Assembly (NCBI GenBank): GCA_964516555.1
Contig: CAZFAI010000009.1
Coordinates: forward strand, 1-23,323
Direction: 5' to 3'
DNA: 23,323 bases
Source of the DNA: CAZFAI01 sp964516555
Lineage (GTDB): Bacteria; Patescibacteriota; Microgenomatia; UBA12405
Positions 1 through 7,505 of the stretch are shown piece by piece. The position numbers were made by a program, and so were the translations under genes. The number at the start of each line of letters is the position of its first letter. The first letter of the stretch is position 1. The notes below the pieces were generated by a model, which was not told the origin of the DNA, ran no database searches, and saw only the letters and a program-made list of their open reading frames with translations.

Positions 1-46
1 AAAATTCCTGACTTAAAAGCATCATTTTTGCGTTTTCGTAACTTTC
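1..46. other. Probable host flank left of the element
   Basis: These 46 bases lie left of the putative left att core at 47-55. No gene is supported here. If the att assignment is right, this is host chromosome that originally continued directly from the 3' end of the tRNA-Gly gene now found at the right edge. A reading frame is open from base 17 onward, but it has no start codon before 113, so it is not called as a gene. Confidence 0.4.
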
Positions 47-55
47 GGAGCGGGA
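47..55. repeat. Putative left attachment core (GGAGCGGGA)
   Basis: GGAGCGGGA here is identical to 23269-23277 in the 3' end of the tRNA-Gly gene. With the next four bases the two copies share 12 of 13 (GAGACG-type here, GATACG-type at the right). An open frame runs through this copy (GGA GCG GGA) in exactly the phase used by the recombinase at its own copy, and it stays open to TAA at 155-157. A 7-bp inverted repeat, GGAGCGG (47-53) and CCGCTCC (74-80), flanks the element side and could be part of a recombinase binding site. The crossover position is inferred. Confidence 0.6.
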
Positions 56-157
56 GACGCACTTTTATTTGAACCGCTCCTTCTTAAAGTACTTGCTCAT
101 TTTACCAAGCTAATGGAGGTCTATCAACCAGACGAAAAGGAGGATTACTATGTATAA
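56..157 (+). pseudogene. Detached alternative 3' end of the serine recombinase gene
   Basis: This frame encodes 33 residues from D after the GAG of the att core to a TAA at 155-157. It reads DALLFEP near its start and ends in an acidic YQPDEKEDYYV. It has no upstream start in the integrated configuration. If the ends are joined at GGAGCGGGA, it continues the recombinase frame from residue 507 and gives a protein of about 540 residues. Its last 8 bases overlap the ATG of the PLD-like gene, an overlap size also seen elsewhere in this element. The Shine-Dalgarno of the PLD-like gene (AAAAGGAGG, 136-144 region) lies within it. This is therefore better viewed as a separated exon-like tail than as decay. 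Confidence 0.55.
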
Positions 158-590
158 ATCCGCCCTTTTTGACGAAAAGACCTTCTACAAGGCCTTCCTG
201 GGCGATCTTGCGACAAGCAAGACCGAAGTTATTATTGAAAGTCCTTTTATTACCTCCGAGAGAATGACAGCAATCTGGCCAAGCATGAGAGAGCTTATCA
301 AACGTGGCGTGAAGGTCTATATAGTGACCAGAGATCCGTCTGAACACATGGAAGGCTACCAAGACCAGTCAGAAGAGGAAATTGAGTCTTTAGAAGCCTT
401 GGGAGTCCAAGTATTATTGTGTACCGGCAACCATCACCGGAAACTAGCCATTATAGACAGGGAAATATTGTGGGAAGGGAGCCTGAATATCCTTTCCCAA
501 GCCAAAAGCAGAGAAATTATGCGCCGCCTGGAGGGCGGCGGCTTCGCCGTTAATTTATTTAATTTCATCGGATATGAGAGATATCTCTAG
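150..590 (+). CDS. PLD-like (single HKD motif) protein
   Basis: This is a 146-residue protein of the phospholipase D/Nuc superfamily. The HxKx4D motif is visible as H96-R-K98 to D103, followed by the usual G-S-x-N (G110, S111, N113). Residues 27-60 carry the SPFIT and RGVKVYIVTR strands seen in this fold. With only one HKD motif it would have to dimerise to form an active site, as Nuc- and BfiI-type nucleases do. Similar domains occur at the C-terminus of large helicases in mobile elements, but here the domain stands alone. The start is ATG 150, with AAAGGAGG 6-7 bases upstream. It overlaps by 8 nt the reading frame that would complete the recombinase in the excised circle. A nuclease role in element processing or defence is an inference. 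Confidence 0.8.
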   Translation: MYKSALFDEKTFYKAFLGDLATSKTEVIIESPFITSERMTAIWPSMRELIKRGVKVYIVTRDPSEHMEGYQDQSEEEIESLEALGVQVLLCTGNHHRKLAIIDREILWEGSLNILSQAKSREIMRRLEGGGFAVNLFNFIGYERYL

Positions 591-614
591 CCGAAATAAA
601 GGAGGTTGTGTACA

Positions 615-893
615 ATGCAATTAATGTCAGATACATCTGGAAACACAAATCAAGATCAGGTTATGTGGGACGAGTTAGTTAAGGCGGTTTTGGATAATCC
701 CCAAGCCCAAGTACTTGCTTCCATTCCAAAAGATACTCGCCAGTTTATTCTTGATCCCATAAACCGCAATTTCATCGTGCAGTCGGTACTGACCAGCCTG
801 ATCAATGCGGATGATCCTGAGGCGAATACAACTCACGCCAACGAGATTGCGGACTTAATCATCAGGTTTGCAAGAGAACTTTCGGGAAATTAG
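615..893 (+). CDS. Hypothetical protein, 92 residues
   Basis: I do not recognise this protein. It is acidic, predicted mostly helical, without signal peptide or membrane segment. An upstream in-frame TTG at 606 exists, but ATG 615 is preferred because AAAGGAGG (598-605) lies 9 bases before it and would overlap a TTG start. It begins 24 bases after the PLD-like gene on the same strand, so the two are probably co-transcribed. Its stop is 2 bases from the stop of the convergent XRE gene, and no terminator is visible between them. Confidence 0.65.
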   Translation: MQLMSDTSGNTNQDQVMWDELVKAVLDNPQAQVLASIPKDTRQFILDPINRNFIVQSVLTSLINADDPEANTTHANEIADLIIRFARELSGN

Positions 894-895
894 GC

Positions 896-1114
896 TTAGG
901 ATATCTCGAATTTAATGCCGAGGGCTTTGGCAAGACTTTGGAGTTTTCGGTATGAGGGATTTACTTCACCACGCTCAATCATGGCGTAGTAGTTGACAGT
1001 CATCTTAGCCTTTTCAGCTACCTCTGACTGAGTTAGGCCAAGCTTCTCTCGAGCTTTCCTAAGCCGCTCCCCAAGGCCTTTAACGGTCTTATTTTTACTA
1101 ACATCACTATTCAT
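896..1114 (-). CDS. XRE-family HTH regulator
   Basis: This is a small helix-turn-helix protein of the Cro/C1 (XRE) type. The helices run LGERLRKAREKLGLTQSEVA, then AKMTVNYYAMIERGEVNPS, then the LQSLAKALG helix, so nearly the whole protein is the DNA-binding domain. A GTG at 1132 would add six residues, but ATG 1114 is preferred because a promoter-like pair (TTGGGA at 1147-1152, TAAAAT at 1123-1128, 18-bp spacing, minus strand) would place the transcript start at or just before this ATG, giving a leaderless message. It is the last gene of the leftward defence block and resembles the small controller-type regulators found with restriction systems. Which promoter it controls cannot be read from the sequence. 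Confidence 0.85.
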   Translation of the reverse strand: MNSDVSKNKTVKGLGERLRKAREKLGLTQSEVAEKAKMTVNYYAMIERGEVNPSYRKLQSLAKALGIKFEIS

Positions 1115-1122
1115 ATATTTAT

Positions 1123-1152
1123 ATTTTAGCACTATACCTTGAAATATCCCAA
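1123..1152 (-). promoter_or_regulatory. Candidate promoter of the XRE gene
   Basis: On the minus strand TTGGGA (1152-1147) is followed after 18 bp by TAAAAT (1128-1123). Start of transcription would fall at the ATG at 1114. It lies between the stop of the small nuclease gene and the XRE gene. This is a motif match only. Confidence 0.35.
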
Positions 1153-1160
1153 ACTAATGG

Positions 1161-1622
1161 TCATAAAGTATCCTGATATCCCTTAATATCTTTCCAATCA
1201 TATTGCTCTACAGCTCCATTTTCATCTACAAAGAAAATATACAGATTCAACTTGTCGCACACATCAAAGGACAATCGTCTTAATACCAATTCTTTGAAGG
1301 ATGATGGATAACCAACGCCATATTTATATCGGTACTTGTAACCCCGAGCACCATTTGTCTGCATACGGGTGATTATTTGCCCTAAAGCTAGATTAAAATT
1401 TACTTCCCGGTGTGATCTGGGATATTTGGCTCGTGGGCTGGCATCCCCCTTAACCTCAATAAGCCAATAGCGAGCAAACTTATCGTTTCTTACTTTGATA
1501 TCAACACCGTGTTCTTTTAGGTTTTTCGCCTTTAGGCTTTTGCTCCAACCCTGACTCTTCAGGTATTCGATTATTTTTGCTTGAACAAAATCCTCAGTTA
1601 GTAATTGCGCTTTTTCACTCAT
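1161..1622 (-). CDS. PD-(D/E)XK-like protein, 153 residues
   Basis: The pattern fits a compact PD-(D/E)XK nuclease fold. An N-terminal helix (TEDFVQAKIIEYL) is followed by H-G-V-D-I with D41, then E56-V-K58 on the next strand, then a helix with GQIITRM. These are the spacings of resolvase- or restriction-type cores of this superfamily, but no family name is offered. The start chosen is ATG 1622 (MSEKAQ), which overlaps the upstream nuclease gene by 8 nt (ATGAGTGA); an upstream in-frame start at 1658 would lie deeper inside that gene. Tight coupling to the preceding Cas4/RecB-like gene suggests the two nuclease-fold proteins work together. Substrate is unknown. Confidence 0.65.
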   Translation of the reverse strand: MSEKAQLLTEDFVQAKIIEYLKSQGWSKSLKAKNLKEHGVDIKVRNDKFARYWLIEVKGDASPRAKYPRSHREVNFNLALGQIITRMQTNGARGYKYRYKYGVGYPSSFKELVLRRLSFDVCDKLNLYIFFVDENGAVEQYDWKDIKGYQDTL

Positions 1623-2367
1623 ATTCTTTAGCAGCTTCCCTGTAGGCACAGTAATCACATTCTGGATTTGCTTCTGGGATAGAATTCGATTGTAAACACT
1701 TGTGTGCTGCTGTAATTGTATCTTCTACCCAAGAATCATCACCCACATAGGGAATTAGAGTTATATCAAATTCCAGCTTGCCATCAAAGGCTTTGCAGTC
1801 TGTTCGGCCGTTACAATAAACAAAGTAACCAGTACTTGATACTTTGTAGCCGTTTTTCCTCAGCAGCCACTGATATATTTCCATCTGTCGCTTATAACCG
1901 TCCTGCCATTCTTTGTTAAGTTCGATGATCTCCTCACTTTTTGAAGTTGATTTATAATCCACCACAATATATTCATCTTGTGAGTTGATCCAAAGGTCAT
2001 CAATGGCACCAAATATCAGCAGATTAGTTGGTTGATGTAGATACTGGATACCAGTGAAATTATGTCGCCACTCATTCAAATTCTTATGCCCTACAGGTCG
2101 GGCGTCTACACCGTATTTTTCAATTAAAGGATGTTTTGTGCCGTTGGTACGGTAGATATCAAATTCAAGTTTGAGCAAGTGATCCACTGCACTGTTTAAG
2201 GCAAATGGAAATCCGGGCGGTCTGGCTACACCAAGCTTACGATCAAGGTAAAAGCATTTTGGACAATCTAAAAACAGGTCAATCTTTGATCGAGAAAGCT
2301 TAAACGGTTCCAATGAGGATGAGTTATATAGTCCTTTTGTGCGTTGTGAGTTGTAATAGTCGCTCAT
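1615..2367 (-). CDS. Cas4/RecB-like PD-(D/E)XK nuclease with four cysteines
   Basis: This is a 250-residue member of the RecB/Cas4-type PD-(D/E)XK exonuclease superfamily. The family opening 'LSRSKIDLFLDCPKCFYL' carries C35 and C38. G120-A-I-D123-D and the strand YIVVDYKS with D137 and K139 form the nuclease core. Q161-M-E-I-Y165 matches the QxxxY helix of RecB-type nucleases. C237-D-Y-C240 lies near the end. Cysteine pairs at both termini are the hallmark of Fe-S-cluster nucleases (Cas4, AddB), though the spacing here is CxxC plus CxxC rather than the canonical C plus three. No CRISPR array or other cas gene is present, so this is not a cas4 call. It starts 1 nt after the HEPN-like gene. Confidence 0.8.
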   Translation of the reverse strand: MSDYYNSQRTKGLYNSSSLEPFKLSRSKIDLFLDCPKCFYLDRKLGVARPPGFPFALNSAVDHLLKLEFDIYRTNGTKHPLIEKYGVDARPVGHKNLNEWRHNFTGIQYLHQPTNLLIFGAIDDLWINSQDEYIVVDYKSTSKSEEIIELNKEWQDGYKRQMEIYQWLLRKNGYKVSSTGYFVYCNGRTDCKAFDGKLEFDITLIPYVGDDSWVEDTITAAHKCLQSNSIPEANPECDYCAYREAAKEYE

Positions 2368-2368
2368 G

Positions 2369-3100
2369 TTATTCTTTATTTTCTGAAAGTAATTGATTTA
2401 CATTACCAATACAAAAATTCACAATTGATAAAACCATCTGTTTGTCAAAAAATCTTTTACCAATAAACCAAAAATGTTTATGCTCCGACACTTCAACATT
2501 CTTCATTTCAATTTTATCGCCTGTTTTTGTACTTACCCCAGGAATGTTTGAAATAAAAATACCTTCCAATAAATTATGAACATTTATATGTAAGTATGGA
2601 TCTCGTAGTGTGTCATTAAATTCTTTTAGCGCTTTTTCTTGTTTATCGGTGATTAGGTTTACCCGCTTCATCTGACTAATAAGTTTTTTCATTGTCATTG
2701 TTTCCAATATTTTCCATTGATATTTGGGGTCTTGTTTCTGACGATGAATGTACAACGATAAACGCATTGCATATTCCAGAAGCAATACACTGTTGATGAT
2801 TGTGGAAGTAAAAAAGCTCAGCGCATAGCTGGAACGTATCTCCTCGTAAATCTCTGCAATTACGCCGTCAGCCACAGATTTATCAATAAGTGGCAGTTGC
2901 TGTAATCTGCCAACAGCGCCTTTCTGTTTCTTCTCAAGGAGGGTTTTTAAGTATTCCTCATATGAAATAAATTTTTCAGTTATTGGTAGTCCTGCATCTT
3001 TCATTTCCTGAACGGTTTTAGGTGAAGCCACAATGACAGTCGATCCACTTTTTATCATTGAATCCATAGCTTCTTGCAGTTTTTTTGACTTATTTTTCAT
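2369..3100 (-). CDS. HEPN-like protein, 243 residues
   Basis: No firm family is recognised. The central region looks like a HEPN domain: a helix NSVLLLEYAMRLSLYIH (E109 and R113) and later L-R166-D-P-Y-L-H171, which matches the R-x4-H ribonuclease motif with a polar residue after the arginine. Residues 1-60 are a charged N-terminal extension, and a long beta-rich segment follows after 180. HEPN proteins in defence loci are usually RNases that act on host or phage RNA, and this role is inferred from the motif alone. ATG overlaps the stop of the AlbA_2 gene by 4 nt, indicating translational coupling. Confidence 0.5.
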   Translation of the reverse strand: MKNKSKKLQEAMDSMIKSGSTVIVASPKTVQEMKDAGLPITEKFISYEEYLKTLLEKKQKGAVGRLQQLPLIDKSVADGVIAEIYEEIRSSYALSFFTSTIINSVLLLEYAMRLSLYIHRQKQDPKYQWKILETMTMKKLISQMKRVNLITDKQEKALKEFNDTLRDPYLHINVHNLLEGIFISNIPGVSTKTGDKIEMKNVEVSEHKHFWFIGKRFFDKQMVLSIVNFCIGNVNQLLSENKE

Positions 3101-4410
3101 AATTGAAATGTTTTTAATATGTCAGCTAAATTACTTCTGCGCATGGGATCCCATCTAAAGCTGTTCGCAATTTCATTGTAAAATTCTTCTACAAGACTAT
3201 TTACTTTTGTCTGATCATTAAGCTCTGTCAAAGAAGTGTCAGTGGTAAATCGAATCTCCGAAAGAGGTGCCTGTAATTTGAGTACAGAGTCAAAAAGAGT
3301 ATCTGATGAGCTGGTAAGACTCATCCATTCCTCTCCATCAATTAGAACATCAACACTGATACTGCCAAGGTAATTTAATTTTGTATATAGTTTTTGGGCG
3401 AACAAAAGATTTTGTTTGAATCTAACCAGTAGCCGAGGTAAGTTGAGTTTACCTGGAGAATCCTCGCTAGCTTCTAGAACCTTTTCTTTAAAAGAAAACA
3501 TTCCAAATTGATTCAGGGCAAAAAAATGTATCCTTTCTCTATTTTCATCGCACGAATAAATATGTGTACCTCTTTGGAAAATTTTATACGCGGGATTGAG
3601 ATAATAAAAAGGGAAATAATCGGTAGTCCCGAAAGTATCTTTAAACTTTATTTCTCCGACAATATCTAAAGCCTTGTCTACCGCAAACAGTTCTTGCATT
3701 GGGTATTTAGGAGAGATAACAATGTTTAGTTTATCGTGTGTGTCTTCTTGGCCTGCAAGACGTATATTAGAAGTGGGTAGAGTAAGTTCTGGGAAGCCTT
3801 GTGATTTACTACGATTGTATTCTTCTTCAGATTTACTGTCATACGCGCTGAAAAGGTCATCAAGCAATTCTCTATGAGACTTATAAGTCTCTAGCGCTCT
3901 TTGTCTTTTTTGTCGTAGATATTCCCATTCATCAGCTGTAGCCAGTCGTTCCCATTCGGTGGAGGAGGTGCGATCTGCAATTCGGACACAGAGTTTATTT
4001 TCATTAAATAGCCAGTGAGGAGCATCCTTACTTTCCGAAACATATAGAATTACAAAAGTCTTATTCTTTTTGTCTGGGTCACAAACATGGATAATAGGTA
4101 ATGCAGGTGGTGAGATATTATCAATAACTAAGTTAGTAACTCGTAACGAGAGCTGTTTCTCCCAATCAATTCCTTCTGTTGGCAATTTTGGTTTGTCATT
4201 TCCATCGTCTTCTACGCCAATAACAACCCAACCACCGAGTGTATTAGCCATTGCGGCAATAGTTTTAGCTATCTTTTTGGAGTTATTGAGATCTTTTTTG
4301 TAATCAAGGTTTATACCTTCGCTGTTTTGCTTCTGGCAAAACGCTTTAACATCATCTACGGTGACATCTGTTAATTTTTTTCCGAATATGTTGAATTCAA
4401 ATACATTCAT
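3097..4410 (-). CDS. AlbA_2 (Schlafen-type) domain protein
   Basis: This 437-residue protein has an N-terminal AlbA_2/Schlafen DNA-binding-type domain. The core is visible as INLDYKKDL (36-38 DYK), then KKIAKTIAAMANTLGGWVVI running into GVEDDG around residues 45-70, and a later VRIADRTSSTEW near 142-153. The C-terminal two thirds (from about 165) is not recognised. AlbA_2 domains occur in transcriptional regulators, nucleases and defence proteins. The gene starts 41 bases after hsdR and is coupled to the HEPN-like gene by a 4-nt overlap, so it looks like the first gene of a cassette attached to the restriction operon. A regulator role is as possible as an effector role. Confidence 0.75.
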   Translation of the reverse strand: MNVFEFNIFGKKLTDVTVDDVKAFCQKQNSEGINLDYKKDLNNSKKIAKTIAAMANTLGGWVVIGVEDDGNDKPKLPTEGIDWEKQLSLRVTNLVIDNISPPALPIIHVCDPDKKNKTFVILYVSESKDAPHWLFNENKLCVRIADRTSSTEWERLATADEWEYLRQKRQRALETYKSHRELLDDLFSAYDSKSEEEYNRSKSQGFPELTLPTSNIRLAGQEDTHDKLNIVISPKYPMQELFAVDKALDIVGEIKFKDTFGTTDYFPFYYLNPAYKIFQRGTHIYSCDENRERIHFFALNQFGMFSFKEKVLEASEDSPGKLNLPRLLVRFKQNLLFAQKLYTKLNYLGSISVDVLIDGEEWMSLTSSSDTLFDSVLKLQAPLSEIRFTTDTSLTELNDQTKVNSLVEEFYNEIANSFRWDPMRRSNLADILKTFQL

Positions 4411-4451
4411 AATTTCTTTACATTTGTTTTACCCCTCATAATTAATTCCGA

Positions 4452-7400
4452 TCATTCAGGGGAAATATTAAAGAATCTCTCAAAGAATTTTGTCAGTTTA
4501 TCAAGTACATTTTCACGCTTCTTGCTTCGTTCACCAGTCGGGGAAAAACGGGAAACTGGAGGTAATATCTTGGTGATAGCCGTACCAGTTGTCTCCACTG
4601 AACCATTTCGAAATGCATTCTTAATAAAGGCATAGGTAGCGTCGTGATCAAGACCTTCGCTTGTAATAATCTGTTCTAGCTCTTCAACTTTTTTGCCTTC
4701 AACAAATTTTTGCCAATCATCATCAATAACTGAATGAACATCAAGCGAGGCGATAAACTGGTTGATAAGGTCTTTTTTATTTCGTAGTTCAACGCTTGAG
4801 TCGATAGCTTTATTAATATCAAATAGGATCTCGCGATTCTTGGTGTGATCTTCGTGGTATTTCTTAATCAAACCTAGAATGTAATCAATATTGATGTCCA
4901 CCTGCTTAATAAGTTCCATCTCAAATACTAGATCATCATTTACATTCTCTTTATCTTCCTCTTTACCCTTGCGAAATTCGTTATACAAGTCGATATAAAG
5001 ACTGTGGTAGTCTTGGACATCGCGCTCAGTCAAAATCTCATTTCCGGCAAACTCATCAAACGTGGTTAGAATATTGCGGACACGCAAAATTGCACCATAT
5101 AGTTTGATGAAGTCTTTCTGGCTTTGTTCACCAATTATTCTTTCTCCAACCGGAAACTTATCTAAAAGCTCTTTAACTAAACTTTCATAACCTCGAATTT
5201 CCTTGTCACCGTCTTTGTAGCCATGATAATAATCAGCATATGCTTTCAACAGCACGATGCCGCTGGCTTCCTTATCACCAAAGAGGGCAATGGATTCATT
5301 AGTGGCCTTCTCTAAATTGCGGAAGCAAACAATATTGCCAAAGGTTTTAACGCTATTCAAAATCCTATTTGTTCGTGAGTATGCCTGTAATAATCCATGT
5401 AAGCGCAGATTTTTATCAACCCACAAGGTATTGAGGGTCGTGGCATCAAAACCAGTTAAAAACATATTGACCACAATCAAAAGGTCGATTTCGCGGTTTT
5501 TAACACGCTCACTAACATCTTTGTAATAATTCTGGAACTTATCCGATGAGGTATCATAAGACGTGCTAAACATCGAGTTGTAATCCTTAATAGCCATCTC
5601 CAAAAAGTCCCTTGAATTAGCGTCTAAACCAGTAGTGTCCTCCAAGTTTTCATCAATCATCCCATCCTGATCTTCATCATTGACTCCAAAGCTGTAAATG
5701 AGAGCTATTTTTAATCGTTTGTCACTTGGTACATCGGTGAGTTGTTTTTTAAACTCGGTATAATACTTTTTTGCCACATCAATTGAGGAAACGGCAAAAA
5801 TAGAGTTAAAACCTGCTAATCTGCGGTCTTTCAATTTATAGAAGCTATTGCGTTTGGTTTTTTGGTCAAAGTGATCCCTGATATAGCCGACAATATTAGC
5901 TAATCGTTCAGGAGCGGCCAATATTGCTTCACGGTCAATATCACTAACTTTTTTGTCTTCAATATTTTCTGCTTCACGGACAGTAGAAACATAATCGACT
6001 TTAAACGGCAGTACGTTTTTATCGGCAATGGCGTCGACGATCGTATATGTATGCAACTTTTCACCAAAGGCTTGTTCGGTGGTTTTCAGATCAATCCTGC
6101 CACCTGATGAGGCATTAATAGCAAAGATAGGAGTTCCCGTAAAACCGAAGATGTGGTAATTCTTAAATGCCTTTGTAATGGCCGCGTGCATTTCCCCAAA
6201 TTGTGAACGGTGACACTCATCAAATATCAATACAACGTGACCATCAAAAATAGTATGTCCTGAATTTCTCCCAATAAAACGATCAAGTTTTTGAATGGTT
6301 GTGATGATAATTCTGGTGTTTGGATCTCCCAGTTGCCGGGTCAAGATTGCCGTACTGGTATTACTGTTGGCGGCGCCTTTTTCAAATTTATCGTATTCAC
6401 GCATGGTCTGATAGTCCAAATCTTTGCGGTCAACGATAAAAACAACCTTATCGATATACGACAACTTACCAACTAATTGCGCAGTCTTGAAACTGGTTAG
6501 GGTTTTTCCTGAACCGGTGGTGTGCCAGATGTATCCACCCGCTTCTACTGTACCTAGCTTTTTATAGTTAGTGCTCACTTCAATTCTGTTTAAGATTCGT
6601 TCGGTTGCAACAATCTGATATGGACGCATCACTAAAAGCAACTTATCGGTAGTAAACACACAGTATTTGGTCAGGACCTGCAAAAGTGCATGCTTAGCAA
6701 AAAATGTTTTAGCAAAATCCATCAGGTCCGTAATTGGTCGGTTAGTGGCATCTGCCCACCAGCTTGTGAACTCAAAGCTATTACTGGTTCGTTTACCACC
6801 TTTAGCGGAGCCTTCGTTGACTTCCTTTATATGAGTTGACCTGGTCGTATTACTGTAATATTTTGTGTGTGTACCGTTGGAAATTACAAATATTTGTACA
6901 TACTCAAACAGACCGGAAGCAGCCCAAAAGCTTTCTCTCTGATATCGATTAATCTGATTAAAGGCTTCTTGAATAGCCACGCCACGACGTTTAAGTTCCA
7001 CATGTACCAAAGGTAAACCATTTACCAAAATCGTGACGTCATAACGATTGGCGTGTTGGCCGCCAGCTATGGCATATTGGTTTACTACCTGAAGTCGATT
7101 ATCATGGATCGTGTCTTTTTTAATGAGGTAGATATTTTTCACCGAGCCATCATCACGAATCAGGTTTTTTATATAATCCTCTTGTATAGTCGCAGTTTTA
7201 TCCTGGATACTTTGATTGGGATTAGCTAGTGTGCTGGTAAAAAATCGTTCCCACTCCGCATCCGAAAAGGTAAACTCATTGAGTTTCTCCAACTGTTGCC
7301 GCAAATTAACGATCAGATCAGCTTCAGATGTAATCCTAATATATTCATAAGCTTGCGATTCCAGTTGGGAGATAAAGGCCTTTTCCAAGTCAGCTTCACT

Positions 7401-7505
7401 TTGATAGTTAGTGGCGCGAATTTTCTCCGGCGTGTACTCCGCCACCACTGTGCTTTGTGTATTTTCTGCCACTAGATTGTATTTATTGTTAATTGGCATA
7501 TTCAT
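4452..7505 (-). CDS. hsdR: Type I restriction endonuclease, R subunit
   Basis: This 1017-residue protein is the motor and nuclease subunit of a type I restriction enzyme, which translocates DNA from the recognition site and cuts at a distance. The N-terminal nuclease core shows D156, E170-L-K172 and the Q184-x3-Y188 motif. The SF2 helicase part shows Walker A HTTGSGKT (328-335), DECH (429-432), FGFTGTP, a TGFDA segment and the QAYSRTNRI motif VI. Length is normal for the family, and no frameshift or missing key residue is seen. The ATG at 7505 overlaps hsdS by 17 nt; a second ATG at 7499 is equally possible, and no clear Shine-Dalgarno separates them. It works with the HsdM and HsdS encoded upstream. 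Confidence 0.96.
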   Translation of the reverse strand: MNMPINNKYNLVAENTQSTVVAEYTPEKIRATNYQSEADLEKAFISQLESQAYEYIRITSEADLIVNLRQQLEKLNEFTFSDAEWERFFTSTLANPNQSIQDKTATIQEDYIKNLIRDDGSVKNIYLIKKDTIHDNRLQVVNQYAIAGGQHANRYDVTILVNGLPLVHVELKRRGVAIQEAFNQINRYQRESFWAASGLFEYVQIFVISNGTHTKYYSNTTRSTHIKEVNEGSAKGGKRTSNSFEFTSWWADATNRPITDLMDFAKTFFAKHALLQVLTKYCVFTTDKLLLVMRPYQIVATERILNRIEVSTNYKKLGTVEAGGYIWHTTGSGKTLTSFKTAQLVGKLSYIDKVVFIVDRKDLDYQTMREYDKFEKGAANSNTSTAILTRQLGDPNTRIIITTIQKLDRFIGRNSGHTIFDGHVVLIFDECHRSQFGEMHAAITKAFKNYHIFGFTGTPIFAINASSGGRIDLKTTEQAFGEKLHTYTIVDAIADKNVLPFKVDYVSTVREAENIEDKKVSDIDREAILAAPERLANIVGYIRDHFDQKTKRNSFYKLKDRRLAGFNSIFAVSSIDVAKKYYTEFKKQLTDVPSDKRLKIALIYSFGVNDEDQDGMIDENLEDTTGLDANSRDFLEMAIKDYNSMFSTSYDTSSDKFQNYYKDVSERVKNREIDLLIVVNMFLTGFDATTLNTLWVDKNLRLHGLLQAYSRTNRILNSVKTFGNIVCFRNLEKATNESIALFGDKEASGIVLLKAYADYYHGYKDGDKEIRGYESLVKELLDKFPVGERIIGEQSQKDFIKLYGAILRVRNILTTFDEFAGNEILTERDVQDYHSLYIDLYNEFRKGKEEDKENVNDDLVFEMELIKQVDINIDYILGLIKKYHEDHTKNREILFDINKAIDSSVELRNKKDLINQFIASLDVHSVIDDDWQKFVEGKKVEELEQIITSEGLDHDATYAFIKNAFRNGSVETTGTAITKILPPVSRFSPTGERSKKRENVLDKLTKFFERFFNISPE

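Noticed and set aside
47..80. GGAGCGG/CCGCTCC inverted repeat as an intrinsic terminator
   Set aside because: The loop is 20 bases and no T-run follows; it is better read as part of the attachment region.
606..614. TTG start giving a 95-residue version of the small left-end protein
   Set aside because: It would overlap the AAAGGAGG at 598-605; ATG 615 lies at proper spacing from that site.
1615..2367. cas4 and a CRISPR locus
   Set aside because: The nuclease has Cas4-like motifs, but no CRISPR repeats or other cas genes exist in the window.
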